DNA from: Ursus arctos
Taxonomy: Eukaryota; Chordata; Mammalia; Carnivora; Ursidae
Direction of reading: 5' to 3'
NCBI RefSeq assembly: GCF_023065955.2
Contig: NW_026623089.1
Coordinates: forward strand, 28,364,767-28,428,766
DNA: 64,000 nucleotides
This document shows positions 44,644 through 55,916 of this stretch, one piece after another. Made by a program: the position numbers and the translations under genes. Position 1 is the stretch's first letter; every line of letters begins with the position of its first letter. The notes beneath the pieces are model-generated. The model saw nothing but the letters and a program-made list of their open reading frames with translations, did no database searches and was not told the DNA's origin.

Positions 44644-44703
44644 ACTACTTTATCATCAGAGCTTTTGTCCTCAACTACTTTATCATCAGAGCTTTTGTCC
44701 TCA
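44642..44703. repeat. Exact 30-bp tandem duplication
   Basis: Two identical 30-bp units (44642-44671 and 44672-44701, plus two further matching bases) beginning CAACTACTTTATCATCAG. The first unit starts on the last bases of the LTR and its TSD, so the duplication happened after the LTR integrated. Confidence 0.95.
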
Positions 44704-44904
44704 GGTGCAAGTCATTTTCTTTGGCCAGAGCAGCAGGAATTCTTTCAGTCCTAAAACAAACTCATCAAAGTAATTCAGAGTTGTGAGTGACTGATAAATT
44801 TAACCTGAGGGAGGAAGGCTTTACCGTTTAAAGTGAGGTTTGTTGCAGCCCATCTCTCTCTCCTTCCCCACTCCCCCACCCCCAATCTTGTCCCATTTGC
44901 CAGA

Positions 44905-44906
<2 letters not shown>

Positions 44907-44957
<51 letters not shown>
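44907..44957. repeat. (CA)n microsatellite
   Basis: About 25 uninterrupted AC units. Probably polymorphic. Confidence 0.97.
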
Positions 44958-44961
<4 letters not shown>

Positions 44962-45235
44962 TCCTCTTAAGCAAGGAATACCTCTCAGTGGCGCTCTGCT
45001 TTCTTGATCACCCTCTTTTCACCCATATGGTGGGTGGTGGGAATGGGAATAAGAGGTGATCTCCTTAGTACCTCTTTTGTGAAAGGAAGCCCACCTCTGT
45101 CAGTAATTTGTTCTTTTTCGTCTGTGACATGGGAGAAACAAAATCCTATAAAATAGAATCCAGAAGAAGTCACTCATCATCCCCCTCTATAACTAAGAAT
45201 AGCAATTCAGGTAAGTAGTCATTGAGTGTAGGATT

Positions 45236-45474
45236 AAGAGTGGTTAAAGTTTTGGAATCAGCTACCTGGGCTTGAATCTGGGCTCCACAGATTATAGCTT
45301 TATGAACTTGAGCAAGTCACTTTACCTCTCTCCAAGCCTTCATTGCTTCATCTTTAAGATGGGGTTATGATAATAGCTATTTAAAGTGGTGAGGAGATTT
45401 AGTTGGATAATCTATGTTAAACTTGTAGCAGAGAATTTGGTTATCTAAATAGTCAATAAATGTTAGCTTTATTA
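45236..45474 (+). mobile_element. MIR SINE
   Basis: Sense MIR, nearly complete: AGAGTGGTTAAAGTTTTGGA, GGGCTTGAATCTGGGCTCCA, GAGCAAGTCACTTTACCTC, AAGATGGGGTTATGATAATA and AGTCAATAAATGTTAGC. Confidence 0.85.
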
Positions 45475-45600
45475 TTTATTTACTAATCACCTCCTGTATA
45501 GGATACTCTACTTGGATATACACAGAAGAATAACGCTCTGTTCCTGCCCTTGGGGAGCTTAAAAGTCCGAAAAACAGTGTTCAGCATTCTATGAAATTAA
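45475..45600 (-). mobile_element. L2 3' region, antisense
   Basis: GGATATACACAGAAGAATAA and TGTTCCTGCCCTTGGGGAGC match antisense L2 3' UTR text. It abuts the MIR. Confidence 0.55.
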
Positions 45601-46534
45601 GAGACCCTCACAGACACCAAGTCTCTTAAAATATCTTCAAAATTCCTGTTTTCTAGTAAAGCTGTTGTCATGTTTTTCTGCACACTCAGTTTATCTGTCT
45701 TCTTAAGCCTTTTGAAGTCAGCTACACTAGGCTTTTCTTGCATTGTTCCTTCTAGCCTTATGCACAATATGGCCAAATATTATACCTCATGTATTATTTT
45801 TTTTTGTCACTTCCCTGGTGCTTCTCCAAAGCAGACCCTTTTCTTGCATGCAAAGGAAGGAGACTTTCTTGGAAGAACATCTAGTCCAGAGGATCCACGT
45901 ATCACATAGGCTGACTTTGTCATTTCTTTACAAAGATAGTATATTTTCTTGGGGGGGAAGAAAAAAGAAAGCTCTGTAAGAATGATCAGCATATTTTAGT
46001 GGTACCGGTTAAGATAAAAACACTCTGCTTCTTTGCTTTGTTTGAGCCGGGGCTGCAGTGTTTCTGTAGTCACACTGTTGTTCAGATAGAGTTCTTACAG
46101 AGGTCAGTGCATGTGTAAACAGTGATGCCAATAGTTAGAACAAGTAAAGGGGAAAAAAGTCTTACCACTTCTTAATGGAGTAAAAATTGCCATGGTACTA
46201 TGTGGTTTTAGCATATTATTAGCTCACAATGTATCTTTTGAATTGATCATCTTCTTGAATGAGTTCTTGAGATGGAAATGTTGATTTGATTATTGAGTGA
46301 GCACATGTCAGTATTGCACTGAAGAAAAATAGTGCTGGTCATTCTGCCATCATATGACATCATAATGAAACACCAGGTTGATTATATTGTTTCTGTCATT
46401 TGTGCTTTTAGAATATCAATTTTAGGGAGGTTTGTACAACCACAGAGGTGGTCAGAAACATTTGGAAATATTGATAACATAGAAGGAAAATTATAATTGA
46501 TTCTGTGAAAAAGGACAGTAACATTTTATCTTTT
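45601..46534. other. Non-coding stretch, nothing recognised
   Basis: No gene or named repeat seen. The two overlapping frames near 45670-45979 lack family features. Confidence 0.4.
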
Positions 46535-46605
46535 TCATTCATTTTAATCATTCAACAAATATTTACTGAGTACCTCCTACTACTTTCAGTGAACCTGACT
46601 TTATC
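46535..46605 (-). mobile_element. L2/MIR 3' fragment, antisense
   Basis: AATCATTCAACAAATATTTA followed by CTGAGTACCTCCTACTACTT is the antisense of the L2 3' end. Confidence 0.55.
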
Positions 46606-46654
46606 CACTATAAGAGCCATCATCATTTGAGGTAACAATAGAATGGCAGGCAGG

Positions 46655-46935
46655 TTCTGATATGGCTCACCACCTAGTATTCATGCCCTTGGGTAATCAT
46701 TGAGTGTGGGCAGGACCTAGTGACTTCTAAAGAATAAAATATGCGAAAATATGGTATGTCACTTCATGGCTGGGTTACAAAACACCATGACTTTAATCTT
46801 GCTAAGACTCTCTCTTTCTAGCACTCTCCTTTGCCTTCTTGCTTGCCTGTTCTGAAGCAAGCTGCCTTGTTTGATATCCTCTATGGAGAGACCCATGTGA
46901 AAGAACTTGAGGCAGCAAGACCCAGTTAAGCTTCT
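46655..46935 (+). mobile_element. Ancient LTR-like repeat (MLT1-type), partial
   Basis: AAAGAATAAAATATGCGAAA, ATGTCACTTCATGGCTGGGT, TTGCTAAGACTCTCTCTTTC and ATGGAGAGACCCATGTGAAA recall the first two-thirds of a MLT1-type LTR. No TSD seen. Confidence 0.4.
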
Positions 46936-46939
46936 ACCG

Positions 46940-47354
46940 GATAAAAGAAGCACTAAGATGGAATCAGCTGTTTTTAAAAGTTTTGTTTCCTAACTTCATA
47001 CAGCAACACTCTATCTTGTCTCAGTTTCAACCAGACATAAAATGATGTTACTATATATACACATTTTTATATATTTAAATATATATTTATTATTATTATT
47101 TTTACCGTTATTTTTACAGCATTTGTTCCATTTTTCCCACTTACCATTTGCTACTTTTGCCTATGTTTTATTTTCTCCCCTTTTTATGCCTTTTTTTCAT
47201 TTAGCTGCTTTTTTTTTTCTTTCCTGGGATGCAACTTGTTTTTATAGAAAAGATTTGTGCTTCAAGGCCAAAGCTTACTGACTTTGTAATCTTACTTAAT
47301 TTTTCTCAAACTCAGGTTTCCTATGTATAAATTAAGAATAATAACATCTGTTAT
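46940..47354. other. AT-rich non-coding stretch
   Basis: Includes an AT-only tract at about 47058-47103 (ATATAT and ATT units). No gene or named repeat. Confidence 0.45.
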
Positions 47355-47780
47355 ATTAGACATGACCTTTTTATTTCAAGTGACAGAAACCTAACTCAAA
47401 CTAAGTTAGGCAACCAATAAAAGTAGAAATTCATCAATTCAATTAACTTCAGAAATGGGTACAGTTGAGGCTTCAGGATTACTGACACCAGAGACTGCAA
47501 TGTCAAGAGAACTGCCCCTTTCCATTTATAAACTCTATTACGTTCTAGTCAGTTTCCTTTTCTTAGACTGTCTGCTTTGACATGGCTGAAAACTTGCTTA
47601 TCATCAGCCCCTGTTTCTTACATCTCTGAAATACCTTTGCCGCTAGAAAGGGACTGGATTTCTTTCCCAAGCTCCAATTTAATAAATGCCGAGGAAAGAC
47701 TGATTGGCCCATCTTGGTTTACATTGGTTGTGGGAAAAGGCCTGTATTTGGCAATCCTCAAGAAAATTACCTGGTTAGAA
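47355..47780. repeat. Ancient repeat, family unassigned (copy 1)
   Basis: TTTCAAGTGACAGAAACCTA, AACTCAAACTAAGTTAGGCA, GAGGCTTCAGGATTACTGAC and GACTGATTGGCCCATCTTGG belong to an old mammalian dispersed repeat I recognise but cannot name. A related but more decayed block lies at 60230-60640. Confidence 0.45.
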
Positions 47781-48109
47781 TGTGTATGGGAGTATTACAC
47801 CAGTATTTGAAGGATGATCATGAAAGTTAGAAACAAAAATTCTTCTAAACTACTTGGTTTATGTTATTGTTCTTGTTATTTTTCCTGTGAGTGTGAAAAG
47901 CATAGTCTCATCTGTGTATTTGTAAAATAGAGACTGCAGTCTGTGCTCTAGCTTCAGTACCAACCAATCTGGAGGCCTGGGCAAAATGAAATATTACAGT
48001 GTAGACTGTAAACGCAAAACAAGATTATTATCATCTAATTGTCTCTCTTTAGATACTGTTAAATTTCCTCTAAAAAAGATCTGACATTAAAAAAATCAAT
48101 ATAAGATTA
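47781..48109. other. Non-coding stretch, nothing recognised
   Basis: No gene or named repeat seen. Confidence 0.4.
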
Positions 48110-48440
48110 AAGAGAAACTTTGAAAGGGAAAATAATTACCCACAATCCTATTTACTTAACACATTTTTATATATTATCTTCCAGGCCTCTTTCACATCCC
48201 TCAAATATCTATAGGATTGTAATTGTATTTACCTATGCTTTCTATTTTGCTTTAATATTATGTAATAAATATTCTCCATTTTTCTAGGTAGCTATCAGAA
48301 TGATAACATAATGGCTATATATTATTCCATTATGTTGATGGATCATAATTTATGCTGTACTTCCTATTTATCAGTTGGATTTCACAGTTTAATATAACTT
48401 ATTTTTGGCTGTTATGGATTTTAACATTGTAGATTCTTAG
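48110..48440. repeat. Ancient repeat, family uncertain
   Basis: AATAATTACCCACAATCCTA, GGCTATATATTATTCCATTA, TGTTGATGGATCATAATTTA and TTTTTGGCTGTTATGGATTT resemble a common old dispersed element (antisense LINE-like text). The family is not certain. Confidence 0.4.
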
Positions 48441-48689
48441 TAGTGTACTGGATTAAAGATAGGTTTTACTAACATAAAGTTGTTCACAGGCAATTGCAAT
48501 ACTGTTTGGTAAGTGTTCAGTAAATACTTGTTGCATGAGTGAATGCGTCAAAGAATGCATTCCATGGAAGTAAATATACTTTAACATGGAAGGAGCATTT
48601 GGCTGAGGATAAAATGAGGGGGAAAGAAGTGCACTTGAAAATTGTGAGAGAGAAATCTTGTCTTGCAATATAAGATACCCCTTGGTGTC

Positions 48690-48800
48690 AAGAGCTTTGA
48701 CTTTTGTATCTGCTCGGCTCTGTGACCTTGAATAAACCCTTTACTTTCCTAAGCCTCAGTTTCTGGAGGAAACATAAAAATTATTTGATTGTCTGATTAC
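48690..48800 (+). mobile_element. MIR SINE fragment
   Basis: GCTCGGCTCTGTGACCTTGA and TTTCCTAAGCCTCAGTTTCT match the MIR core in sense. Confidence 0.65.
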
Positions 48801-49734
48801 TGACTGTGTACAGATTGTTGGACTGAAGAGAGGATATGGATAATGCTTTCCTAATACAGATTACAAAGATGGCTGCTGGAAGCTAGTGTCTGCCAAGGGC
48901 AGTAAAGAACTTGTTTGATTGACAGTTTTAGAGGGTAAAGAAAGAAAGAGGCTAAAGAGTATAAAGAAAGAAAGCAGTGAGAGAATCTTTCCATGTCATC
49001 TACAAATGTGATAAGTAGGAAAAGCTATTAGAAGATCAAATGTGAGCAAAAGGTCATATTTAAAAGAGAAAAGTAGTGAATTCTGGAAACAATAGAGTGA
49101 TTTATATGTTCCCATATTTGTGAAAACAATGTAGAGAATTATTAAGCTTGTGCTTTGTAAATATTTAGAGGAAAGAGTGATTAGTAAGAACCACTAAGAA
49201 GAAACGCTGCCAAAATAAATTTGCTTCCTTTTGGGGTAGTGTTAGTGCACTTCATGTATGGGAGAATTCCATACACAAAGAATATATTGATTTCAGCAAA
49301 TCAATTTACAAAGGCTTCCATGTCATACATCTTGTAGCTAAAAGGATGAATTTGCACCTAAGTGAATTTGCAGTTGATTGAGCAACCATTGTGGTGTGAC
49401 AGCAAAACAATATAAGCAATCTTAGGCTCCATTAATAGATGTGTAATGTCCATAAAAAGGGAAATAATGGTCTCCCTGGTTATTAAAATTAATAGTGCAC
49501 AGGAAGGTCCTTGGCTCACCAGGTGCCCTTTCCTTTCCAAAGTCAGCACTGTGGAGAAGACAAAAGAATAGATGTGCGGGCTTAAAAAGGTCAGGGATGA
49601 AGAAATTGAAGCTAACTAGAGATTTCAGGGGTGGATGAAGGAAAGAGGAAACTTTCTGCTTAAGCCCAAAGGCAAGTATTGTGATAGTGTCAGACCAGGT
49701 AGAATGAGTGTATTATGGGTTTCCTGAGGAATGG
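48801..49734. other. Non-coding stretch, nothing recognised
   Basis: No gene or named repeat; purine-rich between 48930 and 48980 (GAAAGAAAG units). Confidence 0.4.
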
Positions 49735-49840
49735 TATTATGTCTCATTGAACTTTTAAATCCATTCTCACCCTTAAAGCCTAGTGCATTATGCCTGGAAC
49801 AAAGGAAATACTCAATAAACAATTACTGAATAAGTGATAA
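49735..49840 (+). mobile_element. L2 LINE 3' end
   Basis: TAAAGCCTAGTGCATTATGC and GGAAATACTCAATAAACAAT match the L2 3' terminus. Confidence 0.55.
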
Positions 49841-49989
49841 ATGCAAACGCATTAATGGGTAGCCTTTCAAGTGGAGAAGATGCCCTGCCAGTACTTCTGT
49901 CCCTCAAGACCACTGAAACAGAATAGATTGTACTTCACCAAGGGCAGTGCTACTGCCTCTAGCATTGTGCAAAGAGAATATTCCAATGA

Positions 49990-50140
49990 TAGAGTTTATA
50001 AACATCCTATCCAAATCTTTTTTTCAGATAAGGGAACTGAATCCCCAGAGAGACCAAGAGGCTTGTCTAGGATTCTGTCGTTAATTAGGAACATAATTGG
50101 CTTAGAAATACCTGTCTCTTGGATCCTAATCCAGCAAAAC
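49990..50140 (-). mobile_element. MIR SINE fragment
   Basis: TTTTCAGATAAGGGAACTGA, AGACCAAGAGGCTTGTCTAG and TCTTGGATCCTAATCCAGC follow the antisense MIR order. The 111-codon frame 49871-50206 runs through it and is therefore not a gene. Confidence 0.6.
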
Positions 50141-50435
50141 TTTTTTCCTGCCTTCTTTCTCCTCTCCTGCTCTCTGCTTCAACTCCTTCATAGACAAGTG
50201 CCTTAATACATTTTCCACCTGAGCACTTGATATAAATGGACTTGTGTCAATCACTCCTGAACTCATTCCCTGCCTCCACTCTTTATCTTCCAAACTGATC
50301 TACATACGTTTTTTTGTACCTGTTTGGCCTCAGCATTTTCCCTGTATCCCTTACTTCTTCCAATCTGGGGTTTTGGTCTCCGCACTATCCCAGTTGTTTC
50401 TTTTTTCTTAAAAAGTCAAAGATAATGGTTTTATA

Positions 50436-50983
50436 AGTTAGCTATTGCTGTGTAACAGATTACCCCCAAAACTAAGTGCCTTAAACTACAAACATTTATC
50501 ATCTCAGTTTCTATGGATAAAGAATATGGGAGCTTCTGAGCTGGGTGGTTCTGATTTCAGGTCTCTCATGAGGTTTCAGTCAAGATGGAACTTCAGTCTC
50601 ATCTGAAGACTCAACATGGGGAGGATCCATTTACAAACTCATCCACATGGTTGTTGGTAGGCTTCAGTTCTTCACTGGCTGTTGGTCAGAGGCATCGGTT
50701 CCTTATCACATGGACCTTTCCACAGGTTGCCTGAGTGTCCTCATGACATAGCCACTCATTGCACCTAGAGCTAGTGAGCTAAGAGACAGGGAGAGAGAGA
50801 GAGAGGAAAAGAGGGAGAGGGTGAGAAAAGTCATTGCCTTTTATAATCCAATCTTGGAAATGATGTACCGTCTGCCACATTTTGTCACACAGATCTTCTT
50901 GGCACAGTAGGGAGGGGACTACACAAGGGTGTGAATACCAAGAGGTGGGGATCACTGGGTTCATCCTGGAGACTGGCTGTACA
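50436..50983 (-). mobile_element. Ancient LTR-like repeat (MLT1-type)
   Basis: Starts GTTAGCTATTGCTGTGTAAC, then CCAAAACTAAGTGCCTTAAA, GGTCTCTCATGAGGTTTCAG, GAGTGTCCTCATGACATAGC, a (GA)n stretch at 50789-50801, and GGGGACTACACAAGGGTGTG, ending at TGGCTGTACA. The order is that of a MaLR-type LTR in antisense. No TSD found. Confidence 0.55.
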
Positions 50984-51149
50984 AGAGTGCAGAGAGTTTT
51001 TGGCAAGGACAGAAACAATTAAAATTTATTTTAAAACTATTTTAATGGAGGGAATGTATTTATGCAGTCCAAAAATAAAGTATAAAAAGATATTGCCCTC
51101 ATCTTTTCCCCTTCATAGGTAACCATTTTAAAAAGTTTCTTGTATATTA

Positions 51150-51192
51150 ATTTAGAGCAGAGGTTGGAAAAAAAAATTTTTTTATAAAAGGT
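51150..51192. mobile_element. hAT-like DNA transposon, first part
   Basis: AGAGCAGAGGTTGGAAAAAA is the edge of the same element family as 1548-2557, in opposite orientation. It is cut by a SINE at 51201. Confidence 0.5.
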
Positions 51193-51200
51193 CATATATA

Positions 51201-51389
51201 TTTTTTAAAGATTTTATTTATTTACTTGACAGAGATAGCCAGCGAGAGAGGGAACACAAGCAGGGGGAGTGGGAGAGGAAGACGCAGGCTCATAGCGGAG
51301 AAGCCTGATGTGGGGCTCGATCCCATAACGCCGGGATCACGCCCTGAGCCGAAGGCAGGCGCTTAACCGCTGTGCCACCCAGGTGCCCC
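51201..51389 (-). mobile_element. CAN SINE (SINEC, bear/pinniped-type head)
   Basis: Antisense copy nearly identical to 23275-23467: ATTTATTTACTTGACAGAGA, TAGCCAGCGAGAGAGGGAAC, CTCGATCCCATAACGCCGGG, CCGCTGTGCCACCCAGGTGC. The duplication CATATATA lies at 51193-51200 and 51390-51397. Intact CpGs (ATAACGCCGGG, GCCGAAGG) suggest it is among the youngest elements here. Confidence 0.93.
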
Positions 51390-51605
51390 CATATATAAAT
51401 ACTTTAGGCTTTATAGGTCATAGTCTTAGTTGAAACTACTTAACTCTGTTGTAGCATGAAAGTGCTCATAGACAATAGTAAACAAGAGAGGGTGGCTTTG
51501 TGTCAATAAAACTTCATGGATTTTGAAATTTGAATTAAAAAATTTGTGTCATAAAATATTATTCTTTTGATTTTTTTCAGCCATTAAAAAATGTAAAAAT
51601 AATTC
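51390..51605. mobile_element. hAT-like DNA transposon, second part
   Basis: After the SINE: ACTTTAGGCTTTATAGGTCA, GAAACTACTTAACTCTGTTG, AGTGCTCATAGACAATAGTA and AATAAAACTTCATGGATTTT. These match, in reverse complement, the motifs at 2385-2557, so the two are copies of one family. Confidence 0.6.
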
Positions 51606-52400
51606 TTACTTAGCTTGTGGCTTCTAATAAAACAAGCTGATTTTGCTTACTGGCAGTCACTTGCCAATCTTTTCTCAGCTTTCTTTATGCAAATACAAGC
51701 AAATATGAATATATAGTCTTATTCTTTTCCCATTAGGAACATTAAACATTTCTGTGTTACTTCAGAGCAAGCCTCTTATCTGTAGTCCATCAACTTTTGG
51801 TTATTGGAAATTCTTCTGGCAACCACTCTACATCTTCAGGAGCCATTTAACATCATACTTCTTCACAAAGCTGAGCTTTTCCTCCCTTTTCCAGAAGGAG
51901 GAAAGTTTTAATATGTAGTATCTTGGATCAATACGGCCAAAGGAGTTTTGGATATCATTTTGTTCACTTCCTTACTCCTTTTTCCATTTTTATAGACAAG
52001 GAATCTGGAAGTCTAGAATTTTTTAAATTTTATTTTAGCAAGGAAAAAGCTAGTACTATAACCCTGGTCAAAGGAAAGCCTTACTTTGCTACAGATCATA
52101 AACAGCAGGAAAATGGAAAATTATATCTGCAATGTCCACTGTCATTGAAGCTTCCAATTTCTCTGTTCCTTGGTCTGGCATGATGATGGTGGTATATGTT
52201 TCTGGAACTTTGTGTCTGTTGTGTTTGTTTACAAGGGCACATTCAGTGTACCAAGGGTATTAATAGGAATGTGTCAGGATGTTGACGGGTGCTGGGGAGC
52301 ATTAGGGGCCAGGGAGAACTAAAAAAAGGGGTGGATTTGTGGCAGAAATGTGGGATTTGGTGGTAACTGAATAAATAAAAGCTTGTTTGTCTGATTGGCT
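51606..52400. other. Non-coding stretch, nothing recognised
   Basis: No gene or named repeat. The 86-codon frame 51923-52183 shows no family features. Confidence 0.4.
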
Positions 52401-52402
52401 CT

Positions 52403-52461
52403 TGGTTTGGTTTGGTTTGTGGTTTGTTTTGTTTTGTTTTTTGTTTGTTTGTTTTGTTTTT
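52403..52461. repeat. (GGTTT)n/(GTTTT)n simple repeat
   Basis: Runs of GGTTT, then GTTTT and GTTT units. Degenerate and T-rich; no gene in or around it. Confidence 0.9.
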
Positions 52462-52469
52462 AGAGTTTG

Positions 52470-53114
52470 GGGCCTGGGTTTCACTGTCCTGGAAAGAATA
52501 AGGATGTGTAAGGGAAAAATTGTATTATAACTTTCATTTAATGTGTACTAATAACTGCCTTTTAAAAATTTTTCCTTCACTTTGTGGGCTTGGTGGAAAA
52601 AGCATGTCTCAGATTTAATGCCTTAAAGACATGTGAATGTTTTGTTGTCATGACCATTGTTGTCAATGCTGGAAAGAGGATGAGTAGGATGGCAGGCATT
52701 AAGATTAGAAGGTATTTAGGGAATTAGGTTGACAATAATTTAAACATATCAAGCTTTTCCCACTACTTAAAAAGCTGGTTTGAAGCATGCCTCCTTTTTC
52801 TCATGCTTCATGCAGTGTTTGCTGATAATAGGGTACACTAAATTAGAAGCTGTCTCCATAAGTGGGTAATCTTAGCTGTATTACAACATATTCTTCTCTC
52901 AGTTCAGCCGTATGTACTCTATGTTTCATTACTCTTTGGTCATATTTTAATTTTGTTCTCTACCTTTAATTCTTTGTCCCCCCTGCCTTTAATTCTTATT
53001 TAGACTTCACTTCATTCCTCCTATTCACCTTCAAACTTCCTCCCACTGGCACAGAACTAATTTTAAAAATCAGAGTTCTTTTATTATTTCTTTTCTGAGA
53101 GCACTCATTTTGCT
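52470..53114. other. Non-coding stretch, nothing recognised
   Basis: No gene or named repeat seen. Confidence 0.4.
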
Positions 53115-53240
53115 TCATAAATTCATTCAGCAAGTAACTACTGTCAGACAAAAACCCTGATGTTTTGAGGCTTGCTTTCTAGCAGAGGAAGACATATAAC
53201 AAATCATAAACATTATCCTTGAATAAATACAGTATTTTAA
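53115..53240 (-). mobile_element. L2 3' region, antisense (weak)
   Basis: AATTCATTCAGCAAGTAACT, CAGACAAAAACCCTGATG and GCTTGCTTTCTAGCAGAGGA resemble antisense L2 text. Confidence 0.4.
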
Positions 53241-53522
53241 AAGTTAATGTAGCCTAATTCCACTTTCAGGAAGGTAGAGTAGATGTACTTTCCCCTATTC
53301 TTCTTGCTCAATACAGTTAAAACCCTTTGTATAGTCATAATCCATTTATATATCCATATATCCATATAGATATCAAATATAATAAGAAAGGTGGGAGAAA
53401 AAGGCAGACCAGGACTCAAGGAATGACATAGTGATGAGTTTCTGAGGTTTTTATTTGCTTCATACATCCCAGACTTGACACTGAAGAAGCCAGCAATCTA
53501 AAAATGCTAAAAGATGCAGACA

Positions 53523-53557
53523 AAAAAACAAAACAAAAAACAAACAAACAAACAAAA
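53523..53557. repeat. (AAAC)n simple repeat
   Basis: AAAC and AAACAAAC units near the 5' edge of the old L1. Confidence 0.9.
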
Positions 53558-54133
53558 CCGGTTCTCTCTAGCCAAAGGACAAGTAAAGGAGAAACCTAGT
53601 AAGACAGAAAACTTTTAAACAATAACTACTCTACTAAGCCAAACAGCACAAAAAATTGTGCCCTTCCCTACTATGTTAACGAAGGCTGAGTGGGGATTCT
53701 CTACTTCTACTTTTGTGAAGCTCTATTGCTGTTCCCCAGCACCCTTGCCAAAGTGATGTCAGATAAATTTAAGTAGGGAACCTGGACTTTCATTCCTAGT
53801 GACTGATAATGAGGTGCCCCTTTCCTCTTCCACTGTGATGTCAGTGGAGACTGGAGAGCTGAAATTCACACCCCTGCCCAGCAGTGACAAAGAGCTCCCC
53901 TTAGGTGTCAGTGAAGGCTGAGTTGGTAACCTGGACTTTTACTTTCACCTGGTAGTAATAAAGTAGTGCCCTTACTTCCACCAGAATGGTGCCCCAAAAA
54001 GCCAGTTAAATAGAAAGTTTAAAGAAGACTCAGAGTCTCATAGCATAATATGAAAATGTCCAAGTTTCATTTGAAAATTACTTGTCATAGCAAGAACCAT
54101 ATCTTAAATTGAACGAAAAAAGATAATAGGTGC

Positions 54134-54295
54134 TGTCTTAGTCAATTTTTTATAAGGACACTAATCCCATTCATGAGAGCTCTGCCCTCATAACCCAATT
54201 ACCTTCTAAAAACCTGACCTCCTAATATCATCACACTGGGGGTTAGGATTTCATCATATGAATTTTGGGGGGACAGAGACATTCAGTCTATTGCA
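54134..54295 (-). mobile_element. MaLR LTR fragment nested in the L1M
   Basis: TGTCTTAGTCAATTTTTTAT, GACACTAATCCCATTCATGA, CTCCTAATATCATCACACTG, GGATTTCATCATATGAATTT and a final CTATTGCA are antisense MaLR LTR text, starting TG and ending CA. It is only 162 bp, so its interior is deleted. No TSD is clear. Confidence 0.65.
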
Positions 54296-55150
54296 GATGA
54301 CAGCACTGAGATAAAGGAGATGTTGGAATTATCTGACAAAGGTTTTTAAGTAACCGTAAGAGAAATGCTTCAGTGAACAATTAGGAATATAGTTGAAACA
54401 AATGGAAAATAGAAAATCTCTGCAAAGAAATAGAAAGTATAAAGAAGAATCAGCGGGGAATTTTAGAACTGAAAAATACAGTAACCAAAATAAAAGAGCT
54501 CATTGGCTAGGGCAGAATGGAGAGAACAGAGGAAAGAATCAGTGAGCTGGAAAGTAGGCAATAGAAAATATTCAATCTGAGCAAAAGGGAAAAAAATAAA
54601 CTTAAAAAAAAAAGCACTGCCTTAGGGACCTGTGGGATTGTAACAGATGACTAATAGTTCTGTCATTAGAGTCCTGGAAGGAGAGGAAAAGGGGGCTGAT
54701 AAAAACTCGACGATATGATCGCTGAAAACTTGACAAGAGATGTAAACCTACAAATTCAAGAAGCAAAGTGAACCCTACATAGGACTAGCCCAAAGAAATG
54801 CACACCAAGACACATCATAATTAAACTTCTGAAAACTAAAAACAAATTTTGAAAGCAACCAGAGAAAAGAGACACCTTACCCATAAGGAAAAGCATTTCA
54901 AGTGATAGCAAATTTATCATCAGAAAACATGGAGACCAGAAGAAAGTGGCACAATATTTTTCAAGTACTGAAAGAAAAGAACTGTCAACCCAGAATCCTG
55001 TATCCAGTGAAAATATACTTCAGGAGTAAGGGAGAAAACAAGGCATTCACAGATTAAGGAAAATAAAGAGAATTTGTTACCAGCAGATCTATCCTAAAAG
55101 AATGGCAAAAGAAACTTCTCTAAATAGAAAGGAAACAACAAAAGAAGGAA
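54296..55150 (+). pseudogene. L1M ORF1-derived sequence, heavily decayed
   Basis: L1 ORF1 text in sense: GAGAGAACAGAGGAAAGAAT, ATGATCGCTGAAAACTTGAC, ACACATCATAATTAAACTTC and CAACCCAGAATCCTGTATCC. All frames are broken by stops and small indels, so no protein can be read over more than a few dozen codons. The content is A-rich, as ORF1 normally is. Confidence 0.7.
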
Positions 55151-55779
55151 CTTGATTAGGAAATAAGAATACCATAAACAAAAATACATGCAAATACAAT
55201 AGGCTTTTCTTCTCTTGAGTTTGTTTGACAGTTGAAACAAAATTTGTAACAGCGTCTAATATGGTTCTAATGTAGGTAGATGAAATTTTTTAAAAATTAT
55301 AAATGGGGGATGGTAAAGGGATATAAAGAAAGGTAAAGTTTTTATTTTTCACTTGACCTGATAAAATGACAACACCAGTACTTATGTATATATAATGTAA
55401 TACCTTAGAGAAGCCACTAAAAGAGCTATACAAAGAGATACAGTCAAAAACACTATAAGATAAAATAGAATTCTAAAAAAAGTCTTCAAGTAACTCCCAA
55501 GAAGGTAAGAAGAAAATAGAGAAACAAGCAAAAACAGAGAACAAATGGAAAACAAAAAATAAAATAGAAGACTTAAGCCCTAACATATCAATAAATATAC
55601 TTATTAAAAGACAGAGATTAGATAAGTAAATTCAAAATTGTGACTTTTCTATGCTGTCCTTAGGAAACTCATTTCAAATGTAGTGACATAGGCAGGTTGA
55701 GAGTAAAAGAATGGGGAAAAGCATGCCATGCAATCATTAATCAAAAGAAAGCAGGAGTAGCTCTAACAATATCAGATAA

Positions 55780-55916
55780 TATATGAGGTGATGGATGTGT
55801 TAATTAACTCAGTGGGGGATCCTTTTACAATATATATGTATATCAAATAATCATGTTGTGCACTTTAAATACTTAAAATTTTACTTGTCAATTATACCTC
55901 AATAAAGCTGAAAAAA
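55780..55916 (+). mobile_element. L1 3' fragment nested in the L1M ORF2
   Basis: GATGGATGTGTTAATTAACT, CATGTTGTGCACTTTAAATA, TTGTCAATTATACCTCAATA and AAGCTGAAAAAAA form the 3' UTR and A-tail of a younger L1 copy, 5'-truncated to about 137 bp. ATCAGATAA lies on both sides (55771-55779 and 55917-55925), a target-site duplication. Confidence 0.85.

Noticed and set aside
49871..50206. 111-codon plus-strand frame
   Set aside because: It crosses an antisense MIR; no family features.
53523..53557. Possible regularly spaced repeat array
   Set aside because: Simple AAAC repeat without spacers; nothing like a CRISPR array exists in the window.
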